The position numbers and the translations under genes are program-made. Below are positions 1 through 8,765 of a DNA stretch of 64,000 nt, one piece after another. Source of the stretch: Bacillus sp. FJAT-27445 (GTDB lineage Bacteria > Bacillota > Bacilli > Bacillales > Cytobacillaceae); the NCBI RefSeq assembly GCF_001510665.1, contig NZ_LMTI01000007.1, positions 80,197 through 144,196 on the forward strand, in the 5' to 3' direction. The notes under the pieces are model-generated. The model was not told the DNA's origin and did not search any database. It worked only from the letters and a program-made list of their open reading frames with translations. Position 1 is the first letter of the stretch, and each line of letters starts with the position of its first letter.

Positions 1-1
1 A

Positions 2-352
2 AAGTTTTCGATCGACCCGATGGATAAATTTACGATCGAGAGGATTTCCGATGACGAAGTGGAGTTTTTTGTGGATGGAACAAAAGCCGGCGGCATTGAA
101 ATCATGACGGAAGAGGAAATGCACAAGAATATTGCCAAACAGAATCTTCTCGAAAACACCGTCCTTCCGGGCTATCAGTATCCCGTCAGGTGGACATTAG
201 ACCATCAGAAAACGATGGAAGCAAGCCAAATCCGCCACTACTTCTTCCTCTCCGAAAAATCGAAGCTTCGCTATCATGTTTATTTCTACTCGCAACTGAT
301 AAATGATCGAGACGCCGAAAAAATTGCCAGGACGTTTATTATTAATGAATAA
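2..352 (+). CDS. Unknown protein, 5' end outside window
   Basis: The frame stays open from base 2 through an ATG at 20 to a TAA at 350-352, so the gene probably begins before the window. The 117 visible residues form a soluble-looking C-terminus rich in charged residues, with no signal peptide, membrane segment or motif I recognise. The ATG at 20 has no Shine-Dalgarno sequence in the few visible bases, so I treat it as internal. A GC-rich hairpin terminator follows directly. I cannot name the family or propose a function. Confidence 0.6.
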   Translation, partial: KFSIDPMDKFTIERISDDEVEFFVDGTKAGGIEIMTEEEMHKNIAKQNLLENTVLPGYQYPVRWTLDHQKTMEASQIRHYFFLSEKSKLRYHVYFYSQLINDRDAEKIARTFIINE

Positions 353-360
353 CCCTTCTA

Positions 361-386
361 TGCCGGTCACAGCCGGCCTTTTTTAA
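361..386 (+). terminator. Terminator of the left-edge gene
   Basis: GCCGG and CCGGC arms around a short loop are followed by a run of six T. It lies 10 bases after the stop codon of the preceding gene. Confidence 0.75.
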
Positions 387-410
387 TGTTTTTTTATAAA
401 AAAATAAATA

Positions 411-469
411 TGCTCAACACTTCACAATATAGATTGTGAATATTTGAGCAAGAGAGTATACTATAATCA
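411..469 (+). promoter_or_regulatory. Promoter of ndh with 40-bp palindrome over the -35
   Basis: A -35 TTGTGA (434-439) and a -10 TATACT (457-462) are 17 bases apart. The -35 lies in an imperfect 40-bp palindrome (411-450). Its outer arms are TGCTCAA/TTGAGCA and its inner arms TTCACAAT/ATTGTGAA around four bases. The placement suggests a repressor operator. The inner half-sites are reversed relative to the usual Rex box, so Rex control is not assumed. Confidence 0.55.
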
Positions 470-484
470 AAGGGAGTGATTCGG

Positions 485-1675
485 ATGGTAAAAAAGGAAA
501 AGATTGTGATATTAGGCGGAGGGTACGCGGGTTTGCTGACCGCTGTCACTCTTCAGAAGAAAGTCCATGGTAAGCGCGCGGAAATCACCCTCGTCAACAA
601 AAACGACTACCACTATTTAACAACAAAGGTCCATGAATCTGGTGCCGGAACAATTCCGGCACAATCAATCATTTTCCCGATTAAGGAACTGATTGATCCA
701 GAGCGGGTAAACTTTATCAAAGATGAAGTAACCGGAATCGACCTGGCCACGAAAACCGTCTTACTAAAAAACATTGAACTTCAATATGATTTCCTCGTCA
801 TTACAATTGGCGGCGTTCCACAAACATTTGGGCTTCCCGGAGTGAAGGAGCACGCCTTCTTCCTCTTTGACTGGGAAGGAACGAACAGGCTCCGCGGGCA
901 CATCGAGGAACAATTTAAAAAATACCTTGAAGACCACGATGAAAAGAGGCTCAGGTTTGTGATTGGCGGCGCTGGGTTTTCAGGCATGGAATTCATCTAT
1001 GAGCTTACCGAAAAACTGCCTGAACTTGCCCATGAATTTGGCATTGCGGAGGAGCTCGTAAAAGTCATTTGTGTGGAAGCCAATGACGATTTGCTTAGGG
1101 GCTACGACGCTTCCATGGTGAAGGACGCGAAAAAAGCTTCGGAAAAAATACCAGCCTACTTCAGGACTGGGACAGCAATTACCTCCTGCACCGAATCGGA
1201 AGTCCGCTTTACGGATGGTTCAGCGATTGAATCGAATACATTTATCTGGGCCGGAGGAGTCAAGGGCAACCCATTGCTTCAAAACCTCGGCTTCAAAATG
1301 TACCGGGACGGGCGCGTCCTTGTGAACGAATACTGCGAGGTCCCAGGCTACCGGGATGTTTATGTACTTGGGGACGCTTCCGCCAGCTTCTCTCCCGAGG
1401 GAACCCCATACCCGCCAACTGCGCAAATCGCCCTGCAGCAGGGCCAGTACTGCGGCTGCAGCCTTGCCGCGAAAATTTACGGCGTTACATTGAAGCCCTT
1501 CAAGTATATCCATCGCGGCACCGTTATGAGTATGGGCCATAAAAATGCGACTGGGGTCGTTTATGGAAAAGCAATTCATGGCAGGTTCGCCTCTTTTATG
1601 AAATGGGTCATAGAGAAAAGGTATTTCCTCATGCTCGGCGGTCCGCGCCTGCTGTTAAAAGAAATCAAGAAATAA
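485..1675 (+). CDS. ndh: Type II NADH dehydrogenase (NDH-2 family)
   Basis: Single-subunit, non-proton-pumping NADH:quinone oxidoreductase, a peripheral membrane flavoprotein. The N-terminus has the FAD dinucleotide-binding fold (VILGGGYAGL), a second Rossmann motif FVIGGAGFSGME lies near residue 160, and the C-terminal FAD contact VYVLGDASA precedes TAQIALQQG. The length of 396 residues fits the 390-405 residues of Bacillus Ndh/YumB. I chose the ATG at 485 because AGGGAG at 471-476 sits eight bases before it; an in-frame GTG at 476 overlaps that site. The gene is monocistronic between its own promoter and a terminator. Related FAD oxidoreductases such as YutJ are shorter, so the NDH-2 call is good, but which Bacillus paralogue it matches is not settled. 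Confidence 0.87.
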   Translation: MVKKEKIVILGGGYAGLLTAVTLQKKVHGKRAEITLVNKNDYHYLTTKVHESGAGTIPAQSIIFPIKELIDPERVNFIKDEVTGIDLATKTVLLKNIELQYDFLVITIGGVPQTFGLPGVKEHAFFLFDWEGTNRLRGHIEEQFKKYLEDHDEKRLRFVIGGAGFSGMEFIYELTEKLPELAHEFGIAEELVKVICVEANDDLLRGYDASMVKDAKKASEKIPAYFRTGTAITSCTESEVRFTDGSAIESNTFIWAGGVKGNPLLQNLGFKMYRDGRVLVNEYCEVPGYRDVYVLGDASASFSPEGTPYPPTAQIALQQGQYCGCSLAAKIYGVTLKPFKYIHRGTVMSMGHKNATGVVYGKAIHGRFASFMKWVIEKRYFLMLGGPRLLLKEIKK

Positions 1676-1693
1676 TTAAAACTATTCACGGTG

Positions 1694-1719
1694 CCGTCCG
1701 CTTATGCGGGCGGTTTTTG
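1694..1719 (+). terminator. Terminator of ndh
   Basis: CCGTCCGC and GCGGGCGG arms with a four-base loop and TTTTT, 18 bases after the ndh stop codon. Confidence 0.85.
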
Positions 1720-1731
1720 TTATGTAAAAGT

Positions 1732-1771
1732 GAGGCACAGTATACGTCCCCTGCTTCACTGCTTCACTGGG
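1732..1771 (-). repeat. GTGARGCA/GGGGACGT dispersed palindrome, copy 1
   Basis: Read on the minus strand it has two tandem GTGAAGCA units, GGGGACGT, a short spacer and TGCCTCAC. The ends can pair as a stem around the GGGGACGT core. Related copies lie at 8588-8691, 9991-10035 and 13752-13825. Confidence 0.7.
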
Positions 1772-1836
1772 GTGGAAAAGTTGGGGGTTTTCATCTATTT
1801 TTATAGAAAGGGAACTTTTTGTCAGGGGGCAGCTGA

Positions 1837-2532
1837 ATGAATAGGGAATCGATTTTGATTGTTGAGGATGAAGAGAAGATTGCACGTGTTTTGGAGCTTG
1901 AGCTTGTATTTGAGGGATATTTGGTTGCGAAGGCGGCTGATGGAATTGAAGGCCTGGAGGCGTACCGCACCGGGAAATGGGATTTGATATTGCTTGATGT
2001 GATGCTGCCGGGAATGAGCGGAATCGACCTCCTCCGCCGAATAAGGGCAAACGATCCCTTTACAAAGGTGATTATGCTGACAGCAAAGGGTACAATCGAG
2101 GATAAAGTGACCGGACTGGACCTTGGGGCAAACGATTATATAACGAAGCCCTTCCAGATTGAGGAGCTTCTGGCAAGAATCCGTGCCGCTCTTCGCATTA
2201 AAAATGTGCAGGATCCGTTGGAAGAAGGTAGCCTTCTTTTTTATGGCGGTCTGACACTGAACCAAAAAACACGTGAAATCTATCGCAGCGGTACTTCTAT
2301 TGATTTGACCCCCAGGGAATTTGATTTACTTGTCTATCTCCTCACAAATCGGAGACAGGTCCTTACAAGGGACCAAATTCTTGAAAAGGTGTGGGGCTAC
2401 GATTTTGCAGGTGATACAAATGTCGTTGATGTGTATATCCGGTATGTGAGGAAAAAAATTGACCTGCCCGGCCTCCCTCCCCTTATTCATACAGTGCGCG
2501 GCGTAGGGTATGTCTTGCGGGAGGGCCAATGA
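1837..2532 (+). CDS. ykoG: OmpR-family response regulator, YkoG-like
   Basis: DNA-binding response regulator of 231 residues. The receiver domain occupies about residues 1-120, with acidic residues E10/D11, phosphoacceptor D54 in [10 protein letters not shown] and the conserved Lys in ITKPF. The winged-helix domain follows ([12 protein letters not shown], near residue 155). AGGGGG at 1824-1829 precedes the ATG by seven bases. The gene overlaps the kinase by four bases (ATGA), so the pair is one transcription unit. Two PepSY genes downstream reproduce the B. subtilis ykoG-ykoH-ykoI-ykoJ neighbourhood, which is the main reason for the name; generic OmpR regulators look alike in sequence. The likely targets are the two PepSY genes, which share an upstream box. 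Confidence 0.8.
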   Translation: MNRESILIVEDEEKIARVLELELVFEGYLVAKAADGIEGLEAYRTGKWDLILLDVMLPGMSGIDLLRRIRANDPFTKVIMLTAKGTIEDKVTGLDLGANDYITKPFQIEELLARIRAALRIKNVQDPLEEGSLLFYGGLTLNQKTREIYRSGTSIDLTPREFDLLVYLLTNRRQVLTRDQILEKVWGYDFAGDTNVVDVYIRYVRKKIDLPGLPPLIHTVRGVGYVLREGQ

Positions 2533-3878
2533 AGCTCCGATTAAAAATAAACCTGTACACTGCCGCCCTGTTCGCTCTAGTTCTGATCATTATGAACGTG
2601 CTAATATATTTTACTTTCAGCAAGCTGACTTATGGAAGCAACATGGAATCTGCCGAGGCCGAAATGAAAAAAGCCTCCGCCGTTGTAACCCAGTCGCTCG
2701 GGAACATTCCCGAGGCGGATTTGCTTCGCGCCTATGTGCCTGTTGACGGGATGATTCAGCTGGTCAGCATCGATGGGAAAGAATTGGCGACAGCCACTTC
2801 CCAATCAGAGAAAAAGCTGGTCAAACGAACGCCCCACTACATCACCAGTGAAACGAGCAAAAGAATCAACTACCTCGGCCGGGACTACTCGTTCCAGTCG
2901 ATGCCAATCATTCTACCTAGCGGAAAAGTCGCCAATCTTCAGGTAACCACAAGCCTTGAGCCCGCTGCAAAAATCGTCAAAACACTCGGACTTGTCCTGC
3001 TGCTTGCTACATTTGCCGCCTTGATTCCTGTACTGGCTTCAAGTGCCTTTCTAGGAAAAATTATTATCGGGCCAGTCACATCGATGATTGCGACGATGTC
3101 CCACATTCGGCGAAGCGGCCAGTTCAAACGAATCCCCCTTGAAGGTAAATCGAAGGATGAGCTTTATCAAATGGGCGATACGTTCAACCATATGATTGAG
3201 CTGCTAGAAACGAATTTTGACAAGCAGAAACAGTTCATTTCAAATGCTTCCCACGAGCTGAAAACGCCGCTTACGATAATTGATAGTTATTCCTCTCTCC
3301 TGAAACGGCGGGGCCTCCAGGATCCGCAGCTTTTTGAGGAGTCAGTTGAAGCAATCCACTCTGAAGCCATCCGGATGAAGGAGATGACCGAGCAGCTTTT
3401 GCTACTGGCAAAGCATAATGAACAGTGGAATCTCCATATTGAATCCGTTGATTTACGCTCGCTTCTCTTTGCGTCGGCAAAAGCGTTTGAAAACGCCTTT
3501 AACCGGGATGTAATCCTGGAACACTCTGGAGATCCCCTTTTTGTCAATACGGACGAACAAAAGTTGAAGCAGCTTCTGTTTATTTTCCTCGACAATGCGA
3601 GGAAATACAGTGATGCACCGATAACAATTTCTTTTGGCAGCCAGAATAAAGAGGTATTTATTTTTATTAAGGACAGCGGCATAGGCATAGAGAAAGAAGA
3701 CCTCCCAAGGGTGTTCGAGCGATTCTACCGTGTCGATAAAGCACGGACGAGAAAATTGGGCGGTTCTGGGCTCGGCCTTTCCCTTGCAAAGGAAATAGCC
3801 GATGCCCTTGGAATCCAAGTTGAGATTTCCAGTGAGCCAGGAGTTGGAACCACGGCCAGCCTTTTTTTTAAAAAATAA
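2529..3878 (+). CDS. ykoH: Sensor histidine kinase, YkoH-like
   Basis: Membrane histidine kinase of 449 residues. Transmembrane segments at about residues 9-31 and 152-174 flank an extracytoplasmic sensor region of about 120 residues. A HAMP linker follows, then the HisKA box ASHELKTPL with phospho-acceptor H242, and an ATPase domain with the N box (FLDNARKYS), G1 (DSGIGI), F box (RVFERFYR) and G2 (GSGLGL). All catalytic boxes are intact. It is translationally coupled to the regulator upstream. The PepSY genes downstream suggest that the sensed signal concerns the envelope or extracellular proteins, but the ligand is unknown. The name rests on length (about 450) and context. Confidence 0.8.
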   Translation: MKLRLKINLYTAALFALVLIIMNVLIYFTFSKLTYGSNMESAEAEMKKASAVVTQSLGNIPEADLLRAYVPVDGMIQLVSIDGKELATATSQSEKKLVKRTPHYITSETSKRINYLGRDYSFQSMPIILPSGKVANLQVTTSLEPAAKIVKTLGLVLLLATFAALIPVLASSAFLGKIIIGPVTSMIATMSHIRRSGQFKRIPLEGKSKDELYQMGDTFNHMIELLETNFDKQKQFISNASHELKTPLTIIDSYSSLLKRRGLQDPQLFEESVEAIHSEAIRMKEMTEQLLLLAKHNEQWNLHIESVDLRSLLFASAKAFENAFNRDVILEHSGDPLFVNTDEQKLKQLLFIFLDNARKYSDAPITISFGSQNKEVFIFIKDSGIGIEKEDLPRVFERFYRVDKARTRKLGGSGLGLSLAKEIADALGIQVEISSEPGVGTTASLFFKK

Positions 3879-3880
3879 AT

Positions 3881-3901
3881 GTTTTCTCAGCAAATTTTAA
3901 T
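3881..3901 (+). promoter_or_regulatory. Candidate YkoG-like box, copy 1
   Basis: This 21-base stretch is identical at 18 positions to 4703-4723, which precedes the second PepSY gene. Common parts are GTTTTCTCA, AAATT and TAAT. A possible -10 (GATAAT, 3912-3917) follows, so the box would cover the -35 region. A shared box before both genes next to an OmpR-type regulator suggests co-regulation. Confidence 0.5.
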
Positions 3902-3964
3902 GTTACGGCTGGATAATAGAATAAGACAACGGTACGGGAAAACTGGCCGAAAAGGCGGTGAAGT

Positions 3965-4675
3965 ATGACGAATAAGAAAAGGAGTTATTTCGCTTTGTTT
4001 GGCACGCTTGTCGTGCTGTCAGCATTGATTGGCTGGCTGCTATTCAAGCCTGACAGCTCTGCCGCCGAGGCGCTGACAAAGGAAGGCGCAAAAAAGCTAA
4101 TTGAAGACCGTTACGGCGGGAATGTGTCATTTTTACAGGCGGAAAAACAGGTTTATTATGCTCAGTTGGATATCCAAAATCACTCCTACGAGGTAAAGGT
4201 CGATGCCAAAACAGGCAGAATCCTCGCTATTCAGTGGATTGAAACCCATGAAGGCGGCCCTTCCGCTGCCCTTACAGAGGAGGAAATTAGAGAAATTATC
4301 CTTTCGAACACTCCCGGGGAACTGATTTCTTTTGACAAAATAGCCAGTGATGGGAAAACAAATTATAAAGGCACTGTGAAAGATAAGAACGGAAACACAA
4401 CGACTGTCACGGTCGATGGCGAAAATGGAAGGGTCTTATCCGCAAACACTAGCCCCGCAAACCCGCCGAGAAGGCTGTCCGAGAAGGAAGCGATTGCGAT
4501 TGCCCAGAAGGAAGTGAAGGGTAATCTCGATGACGTCGACTTAGAGACAGAGAATGGCCAGACCTTCTATCTCGTTGAGATTAAGACAGCTGATGACCGG
4601 GAAGCCACCGTCCAAATTCATGCGATTACTGGAGCGGTCATGTCCGTGACCTGGGATGACAACGGGAACAACTAG
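3965..4675 (+). CDS. Membrane-anchored triple PepSY protein
   Basis: 236 residues. An N-terminal signal-anchor (about residues 8-27) is followed by an outward-facing region with three successive PepSY-type repeats. They start near ALTKEGAKKLIEDRY, ALTEEEIREIILS and LSEKEAIAIAQKEV, and each ends in a characteristic G-x-V/I-L/M turn. PepSY domains occur in protease propeptides and in secreted proteins that may restrain peptidases or handle misfolded exported proteins. The gene lies 86 bases after the kinase and carries the shared box, so it may be both part of the operon and induced by the regulator. It resembles YkoI in domain content; the biochemical role is unknown. Confidence 0.75.
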   Translation: MTNKKRSYFALFGTLVVLSALIGWLLFKPDSSAAEALTKEGAKKLIEDRYGGNVSFLQAEKQVYYAQLDIQNHSYEVKVDAKTGRILAIQWIETHEGGPSAALTEEEIREIILSNTPGELISFDKIASDGKTNYKGTVKDKNGNTTTVTVDGENGRVLSANTSPANPPRRLSEKEAIAIAQKEVKGNLDDVDLETENGQTFYLVEIKTADDREATVQIHAITGAVMSVTWDDNGNN

Positions 4676-4702
4676 GATGGCGAGAATGAAAAGTAAAAGC
4701 GT

Positions 4703-4723
4703 GTTTTCTCATTAAATTCTAAT
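4703..4723 (+). promoter_or_regulatory. Candidate YkoG-like box, copy 2
   Basis: Second copy of the 21-base sequence found at 3881-3901. A -10-like TATAGT lies at 4756-4761 with a poor -35, as expected for an activator-dependent promoter, although the box-to-(-10) distance differs from copy 1. Confidence 0.45.
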
Positions 4724-4792
4724 CTTCTTTTCCCTTTCCTCTCATTTTCTAAGGCTATAGTAAGTGTAAGAATAAGAATGGGAGTGAAAAAA

Positions 4793-5209
4793 ATGAAAAA
4801 GAAATTTTTGGCGGCAGGCGTGATAATAGGGCTGGTTGCAGGAGGTACTTTTGCGGTTGGAGCCGCGGGAAAAGATGATTCTGTCCGTAAGGTTGAAGTA
4901 GAATATGAAAGGGAAACAGAGCATGGGGTGTCCTTAATTAAAAAGGAAACGGATAATATTGAAAACGCCATGGAAAACGCTGCTGTCATCTCTTTTGAGG
5001 AAGCAGCCAAAACCGCAAAAGAAGCGGTCAAAGGGATAATTAAGGAAGCGGAAGTTGAACTGGAACACGGCCGTGTCGAATATGAATTCGAGCTTGAAGA
5101 CGGGAAAACTGAAACCGAAGTGAAGATTGATGGCACTACTGGAAAAATTCTTGAAATCGATATTGACGATGACGATGGTCATGACGATGACGGCGAACTA
5201 GATGATTAA
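4793..5209 (+). CDS. Secreted or anchored PepSY protein with acidic tail
   Basis: 138 residues. GGGAGTG at 4780-4786 lies six bases before the ATG at 4793; an upstream in-frame ATG at 4778 overlaps that ribosome binding site and is rejected. The N-terminus is a signal peptide or anchor (MKKKFLAAGVIIGLVAGG). One PepSY domain covers about residues 60-125, beginning ISFEEAAKTAKEAV and ending in GTTGKILEIDID. The C-terminus is an Asp-rich run with His (residues about 125-138) that could bind divalent metal; that is inference. It resembles YkoJ in position. A strong hairpin terminator follows. Confidence 0.75.
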   Translation: MKKKFLAAGVIIGLVAGGTFAVGAAGKDDSVRKVEVEYERETEHGVSLIKKETDNIENAMENAAVISFEEAAKTAKEAVKGIIKEAEVELEHGRVEYEFELEDGKTETEVKIDGTTGKILEIDIDDDDGHDDDGELDD

Positions 5210-5235
5210 TATGCAGCTTTTGTTATAAAAAAGTG

Positions 5236-5275
5236 AAAGGCAGAATCCAGCATCGGCTGATTCTGCCTTTTCAAT
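5236..5275. terminator. Bidirectional terminator between PepSY and SNF2 genes
   Basis: Perfect 12-base arms AAAGGCAGAATC/GATTCTGCCTTT separated by 11 bases. T-rich flanks on both strands let it serve both convergent genes. Confidence 0.85.
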
Positions 5276-5289
5276 TTATACGGATCCCA

Positions 5290-8200
5290 TTAGTTCTCTG
5301 CCATCAGAATATCCATGATGTCCTCTTCTGTTAGACTGGAAATGGACTTGCTCCTATTGCCAAGAATGTCATCCACCAAATGTCGCTTTTTTTCTTGCAA
5401 AGCATTTATTTTTTCTTCTATGGTCCCTCTTGCAACCAATTTTATCACTTGGACGGTTTGTTTTTGCCCCATCCTATGGGCACGGTCGGCAGCTTGCTCT
5501 TCAACGGCCGGATTCCACCAAAGATCATAAAGGATGACCGTATCAGCTCCAGCAAGGTTTAGCCCTGTTCCCCCCGCCTTCAAAGAAATCAGGAAGAAAT
5601 CCCGCTCACCGGCATTGAAGCGGCTGCACACATCGACACGTTCTTCGGATGGTGTTTGGCCGTCCAGATAAAAATAGTTAATGCCCTGATTAGCAAATTC
5701 CTTGCCAATCATATTAAGCATCTTCGTAAACTGGGAGAAAATCAGGACGCGCCGCCCAGCAGCCCTCGATTCCTCGACAATTTGCAGAAGCTGTTCGAAC
5801 TTTGCCGAACTCCCTTTGTAGCCGTCCACAAACAAGGCGGGGTGGCAGCAGATTTGGCGAAGCCTTGTCAGTCCGGCTAGGATTTTAATCCTGTTTTTCC
5901 TGATTGTTTCCTTATCAAGATGCTTAAGTGTCTTAACACGTAATTTTGCCAGATAGGCGGCGTACAGTTTTTTCTGTTCCGGCAAAAGCTCGGAGGTGTC
6001 GGTCGTTTCGATTTTGTCTGGGAGCTCGGAAAGGACATCCTTTTTCAGCCTTCGAAGCATGAATGGGCTGACCCTACGGGAAATTTGTTTCCTTGTTAAA
6101 TGGCTGTACTCCCTCAGTCCCTGGAACAACTCCGGAAAGACGACGTGAAAAATCGACCATAGCTCTTCAATTGAGTTTTCTATCGGAGTGCCGGTAAGGC
6201 CAAACCTGTGGGACGCCTGGATTTTTTTCACAACACTGGCTGTTTGGGTTACAGGATTCTTGAATGCCTGCGCTTCATCAAAAAAGGCACAATGGAATGA
6301 TTGGCGTTCGTACGTTCCAATATCTTTCCGGAGTAACGGATACGAGGTAATCACCACATCTATTTGGTCGAGCTCACTTGCAAGACTTGCCCTTTCTGTC
6401 CGCCCCCCATCCGCGACGATGGCATTTACCTCGGGGGCAAATTTGGAAAACTCGTTCAACCAGTTATAGGTTACGGACGAAGGACAAACAATGAGCGCAG
6501 GACGCCCTTGCTTACGCATTTCAGGAAGCTCGGACAGAATGTATGCAATGCTTTGAAGCGTTTTTCCAAGGCCCATATCATCTGCGAGAACGCCGCCAAA
6601 CCCGTAGCCCGCAAGTGTCTTCAGCCATTGAAAGCCCTGTTTTTGGTAGTCCCGCAAAATTGGCGCCAATGCTTGGGGCAATTCATATTTAGTCCGTTCC
6701 GGATTTTTGATTTCCTCGAGAAAATTGCGGAACGACTCCTCAAAGAAAAAAGAATTCCCCTCACCCACTGAATCAAGCAGGCGAAGCCCTTGGATGATTG
6801 GCAAATTCAAGGATGAATCAATATCCTCCTGCTGGATGGGGGCAGCCTTTAGGAAGCGTTGAATCTCTTCGTACTCCCTTGCCTCTAGTGACATAAGTGA
6901 ACCATTTTTCATACGATAGTATTTCCGTTTTTCTTCAAGCGCGGCAAGAATATCGCGGATTTCCCTTTCCGGGATGCCTCCAAGCTCAAATGTAAACTCC
7001 AGCCAGTTCGTGCGCTCCTTTTTAACCTTCACACTAATTCTTGGTGGTGCAGGGCTCCTGAAAATCCGGCTCCTTACAGCAGTTGTCGCATATATTTGCA
7101 CATACTTTTCAAGCTTCGGAAGAATATGATACAAAAATTCATATTCAAGCTCTTCATTATGGAGGAAATAGCCGCCCTCTGTTGTTGCAAAAGAGCCTTC
7201 TTCCATTAATTCAAGAATGGCGTTTTCCTTGGCTGTCTCCCGGAGAATCCCTGGTTTATAATAGTTCGTTCCGTTGTCAAGAGGATTCAGGACGTGGCTC
7301 CCATAGTGGAATTCGAGTCCGGCCAAAAGGCGGCTTTTGACGCGGTCGAGGTACAGCTTAGCAATGAGTGGCGGACGGGCCTGATTTCTGGCAACCGATT
7401 CGGTGATCTGGATGCTGCCCAGTTTCTTGAGAGTCGGCACTACTTTTTCAAGGAAATAAGCTGCCTGGTTTGCAGGAATCGGCAGGACGTTTTTTCCAGG
7501 TGAGAGCACCCGTTTTAATTCAGAAAGGCGGCCGCAGTCTTCTTTGGAAAGCTCGACAAGTATTCCTTTGGCCAGCGCTATTTGGTAGGCCTCCAATAAC
7601 ATAATTTGGTCAAGCCCTTCAATCACCAGTTGATGGTTTCCGCTTTCTTCTTTCATTTCAATTTGCATAGGAAGCGGCCCTTTGGAAACCTGTATGCCCT
7701 CATATACCTCCCCGCCCAAAGCGAGTTTCACCCCTTTAGCCGGAAGTAGCAAAGGCAGAAGCTGGACCCAGGAAGTCGGAGGAATTATCAGGAGATGAGG
7801 TTCATCCTGTTTCGTTTCACCTCTGCTATCCGAAAAAGTGGCCTTTAAAGCTTTTTCATCCTCCATCGTCAGGATTAGCTGGTGGATGACAGAGTCCGCC
7901 TCGGTCTCAAAGCAATGAAGGTGAGGGTTGTAAAGGCCTGATGGGTCCGGTATCCCTCTTTGTACACTTTCGAGAAATACGCGGAGATTTTTTATTTGAA
8001 TTGAATTGAGAACAATTTCAATGGCAATCATATTCCGTGCATTTGATACAGCTACTGGTTTGCAGAAAAACTCCACATCCAGGACAGCCCTCGTTTCAAA
8101 ATGAAGCTGCCGGCCAGTTGAGAGCTTTGGCCGGTTGGTAAATAGGGTCGAGAGCAGTCCGGGTTCGACTGGGATTGTCGATGCCTCCAGAGTGTTTCCG

Positions 8201-8523
8201 GCTAGCATTTGTCCAGAAATCGCCAAAAGCACCCCGGCAACATGCTGGCAATCCTTATTGACAGACGCCAGTGACGGACAAGAACATACTGTCCGGAATC
8301 CACCGCGATTGTCGGCTTCTATTGTAACGTGGAAATCTTCGGCCCCGGTTACAGTTGCAGCCCACTTCCCATCTTCAGCTGAGTGCAGTTTCACCTTATT
8401 CCCGCGGTAATACGCCTCTCCCCTCTTATAGGAAGCAGGCCCGCACCGATTTTTAATGATCGTTTGATTTAACTTTATAATCAATGAAGAATCCGTTCCT
8501 TCCATGGCAAACATTTTTAGCAT
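5290..8523 (-). CDS. SWIM-domain SNF2-family helicase-like ATPase
   Basis: 1077 residues. An N-terminal SWIM zinc finger (C80, C82, C92, H94) is followed by a long bacterial SNF2-associated region. The two-lobed ATPase has the Walker A motif DDMGLGKTLQ, a DEAQ box (FFDEAQAFKN), GLTGTPIENS, and the C-terminal helicase motifs LIFSQFTKML, SLKAGGTGLNLAGA and QAADRAHRMGQ. Such proteins are DNA-stimulated translocases rather than true helicases; the cellular target of this bacterial subgroup is unclear. The length fits the SWIM/SNF2 class rather than the shorter YqhH or YwqA. Three ATGs occur within the first seven codons and none has a clear ribosome binding site, so the start is uncertain by 18 bases. 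It is monocistronic. Confidence 0.88.
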   Translation of the reverse strand: MLKMFAMEGTDSSLIIKLNQTIIKNRCGPASYKRGEAYYRGNKVKLHSAEDGKWAATVTGAEDFHVTIEADNRGGFRTVCSCPSLASVNKDCQHVAGVLLAISGQMLAGNTLEASTIPVEPGLLSTLFTNRPKLSTGRQLHFETRAVLDVEFFCKPVAVSNARNMIAIEIVLNSIQIKNLRVFLESVQRGIPDPSGLYNPHLHCFETEADSVIHQLILTMEDEKALKATFSDSRGETKQDEPHLLIIPPTSWVQLLPLLLPAKGVKLALGGEVYEGIQVSKGPLPMQIEMKEESGNHQLVIEGLDQIMLLEAYQIALAKGILVELSKEDCGRLSELKRVLSPGKNVLPIPANQAAYFLEKVVPTLKKLGSIQITESVARNQARPPLIAKLYLDRVKSRLLAGLEFHYGSHVLNPLDNGTNYYKPGILRETAKENAILELMEEGSFATTEGGYFLHNEELEYEFLYHILPKLEKYVQIYATTAVRSRIFRSPAPPRISVKVKKERTNWLEFTFELGGIPEREIRDILAALEEKRKYYRMKNGSLMSLEAREYEEIQRFLKAAPIQQEDIDSSLNLPIIQGLRLLDSVGEGNSFFFEESFRNFLEEIKNPERTKYELPQALAPILRDYQKQGFQWLKTLAGYGFGGVLADDMGLGKTLQSIAYILSELPEMRKQGRPALIVCPSSVTYNWLNEFSKFAPEVNAIVADGGRTERASLASELDQIDVVITSYPLLRKDIGTYERQSFHCAFFDEAQAFKNPVTQTASVVKKIQASHRFGLTGTPIENSIEELWSIFHVVFPELFQGLREYSHLTRKQISRRVSPFMLRRLKKDVLSELPDKIETTDTSELLPEQKKLYAAYLAKLRVKTLKHLDKETIRKNRIKILAGLTRLRQICCHPALFVDGYKGSSAKFEQLLQIVEESRAAGRRVLIFSQFTKMLNMIGKEFANQGINYFYLDGQTPSEERVDVCSRFNAGERDFFLISLKAGGTGLNLAGADTVILYDLWWNPAVEEQAADRAHRMGQKQTVQVIKLVARGTIEEKINALQEKKRHLVDDILGNRSKSISSLTEEDIMDILMAEN

Positions 8524-8587
8524 GCTTTTTTAAAAAGGCCGTTAAGCCCTGCCTTTATTATAACTCTCTTTTTGGAAGGCTTGCCAG

Positions 8588-8691
8588 AGTGAAGCAGTGA
8601 AGCAGGGGAAGCAGTGAAGCAGGGGACGTTTCCTTTGCCTCATTCTCTCTTTGAAGCAGGGGACGTTTCCTTTGCCTCATTCTCTCTTGAT
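8588..8691 (+). repeat. GTGARGCA/GGGGACGT dispersed palindrome, copy 2 (double)
   Basis: It starts with several GTGAAGCA-type units, then carries two near-identical tandem units of GAAGCAGGGGACGTTTC, a spacer and TGCCTCATTCTCTC. It lies between the SNF2 start and the 3' end of the cytochrome c peroxidase. It is the only copy whose GGGGACGT strand is the plus strand. Confidence 0.75.
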
Positions 8692-8703
8692 TGTATACAG
8701 AAG

Positions 8704-8730
8704 AAAAACCCCGCCTGGGCGGAGTTTTAG
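8704..8730 (-). terminator. Terminator of cytochrome c peroxidase gene
   Basis: Arms CCCCGCC and GGCGGAG around TG, with A/T flanks giving a U tract on the minus strand. It lies 36 bases beyond the stop codon at 8766. Confidence 0.7.
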
Positions 8731-8765
8731 TAGTAAAGTACAAAGAACAATGGGTATGGCCAATT

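Noticed and set aside
421-440. Rex box at the ndh promoter
   Set aside because: The half-sites are TTCACAA then TTGTGAA, the reverse of the Rex consensus TTGTGAA-N-TTCACAA, so only a generic operator is claimed.
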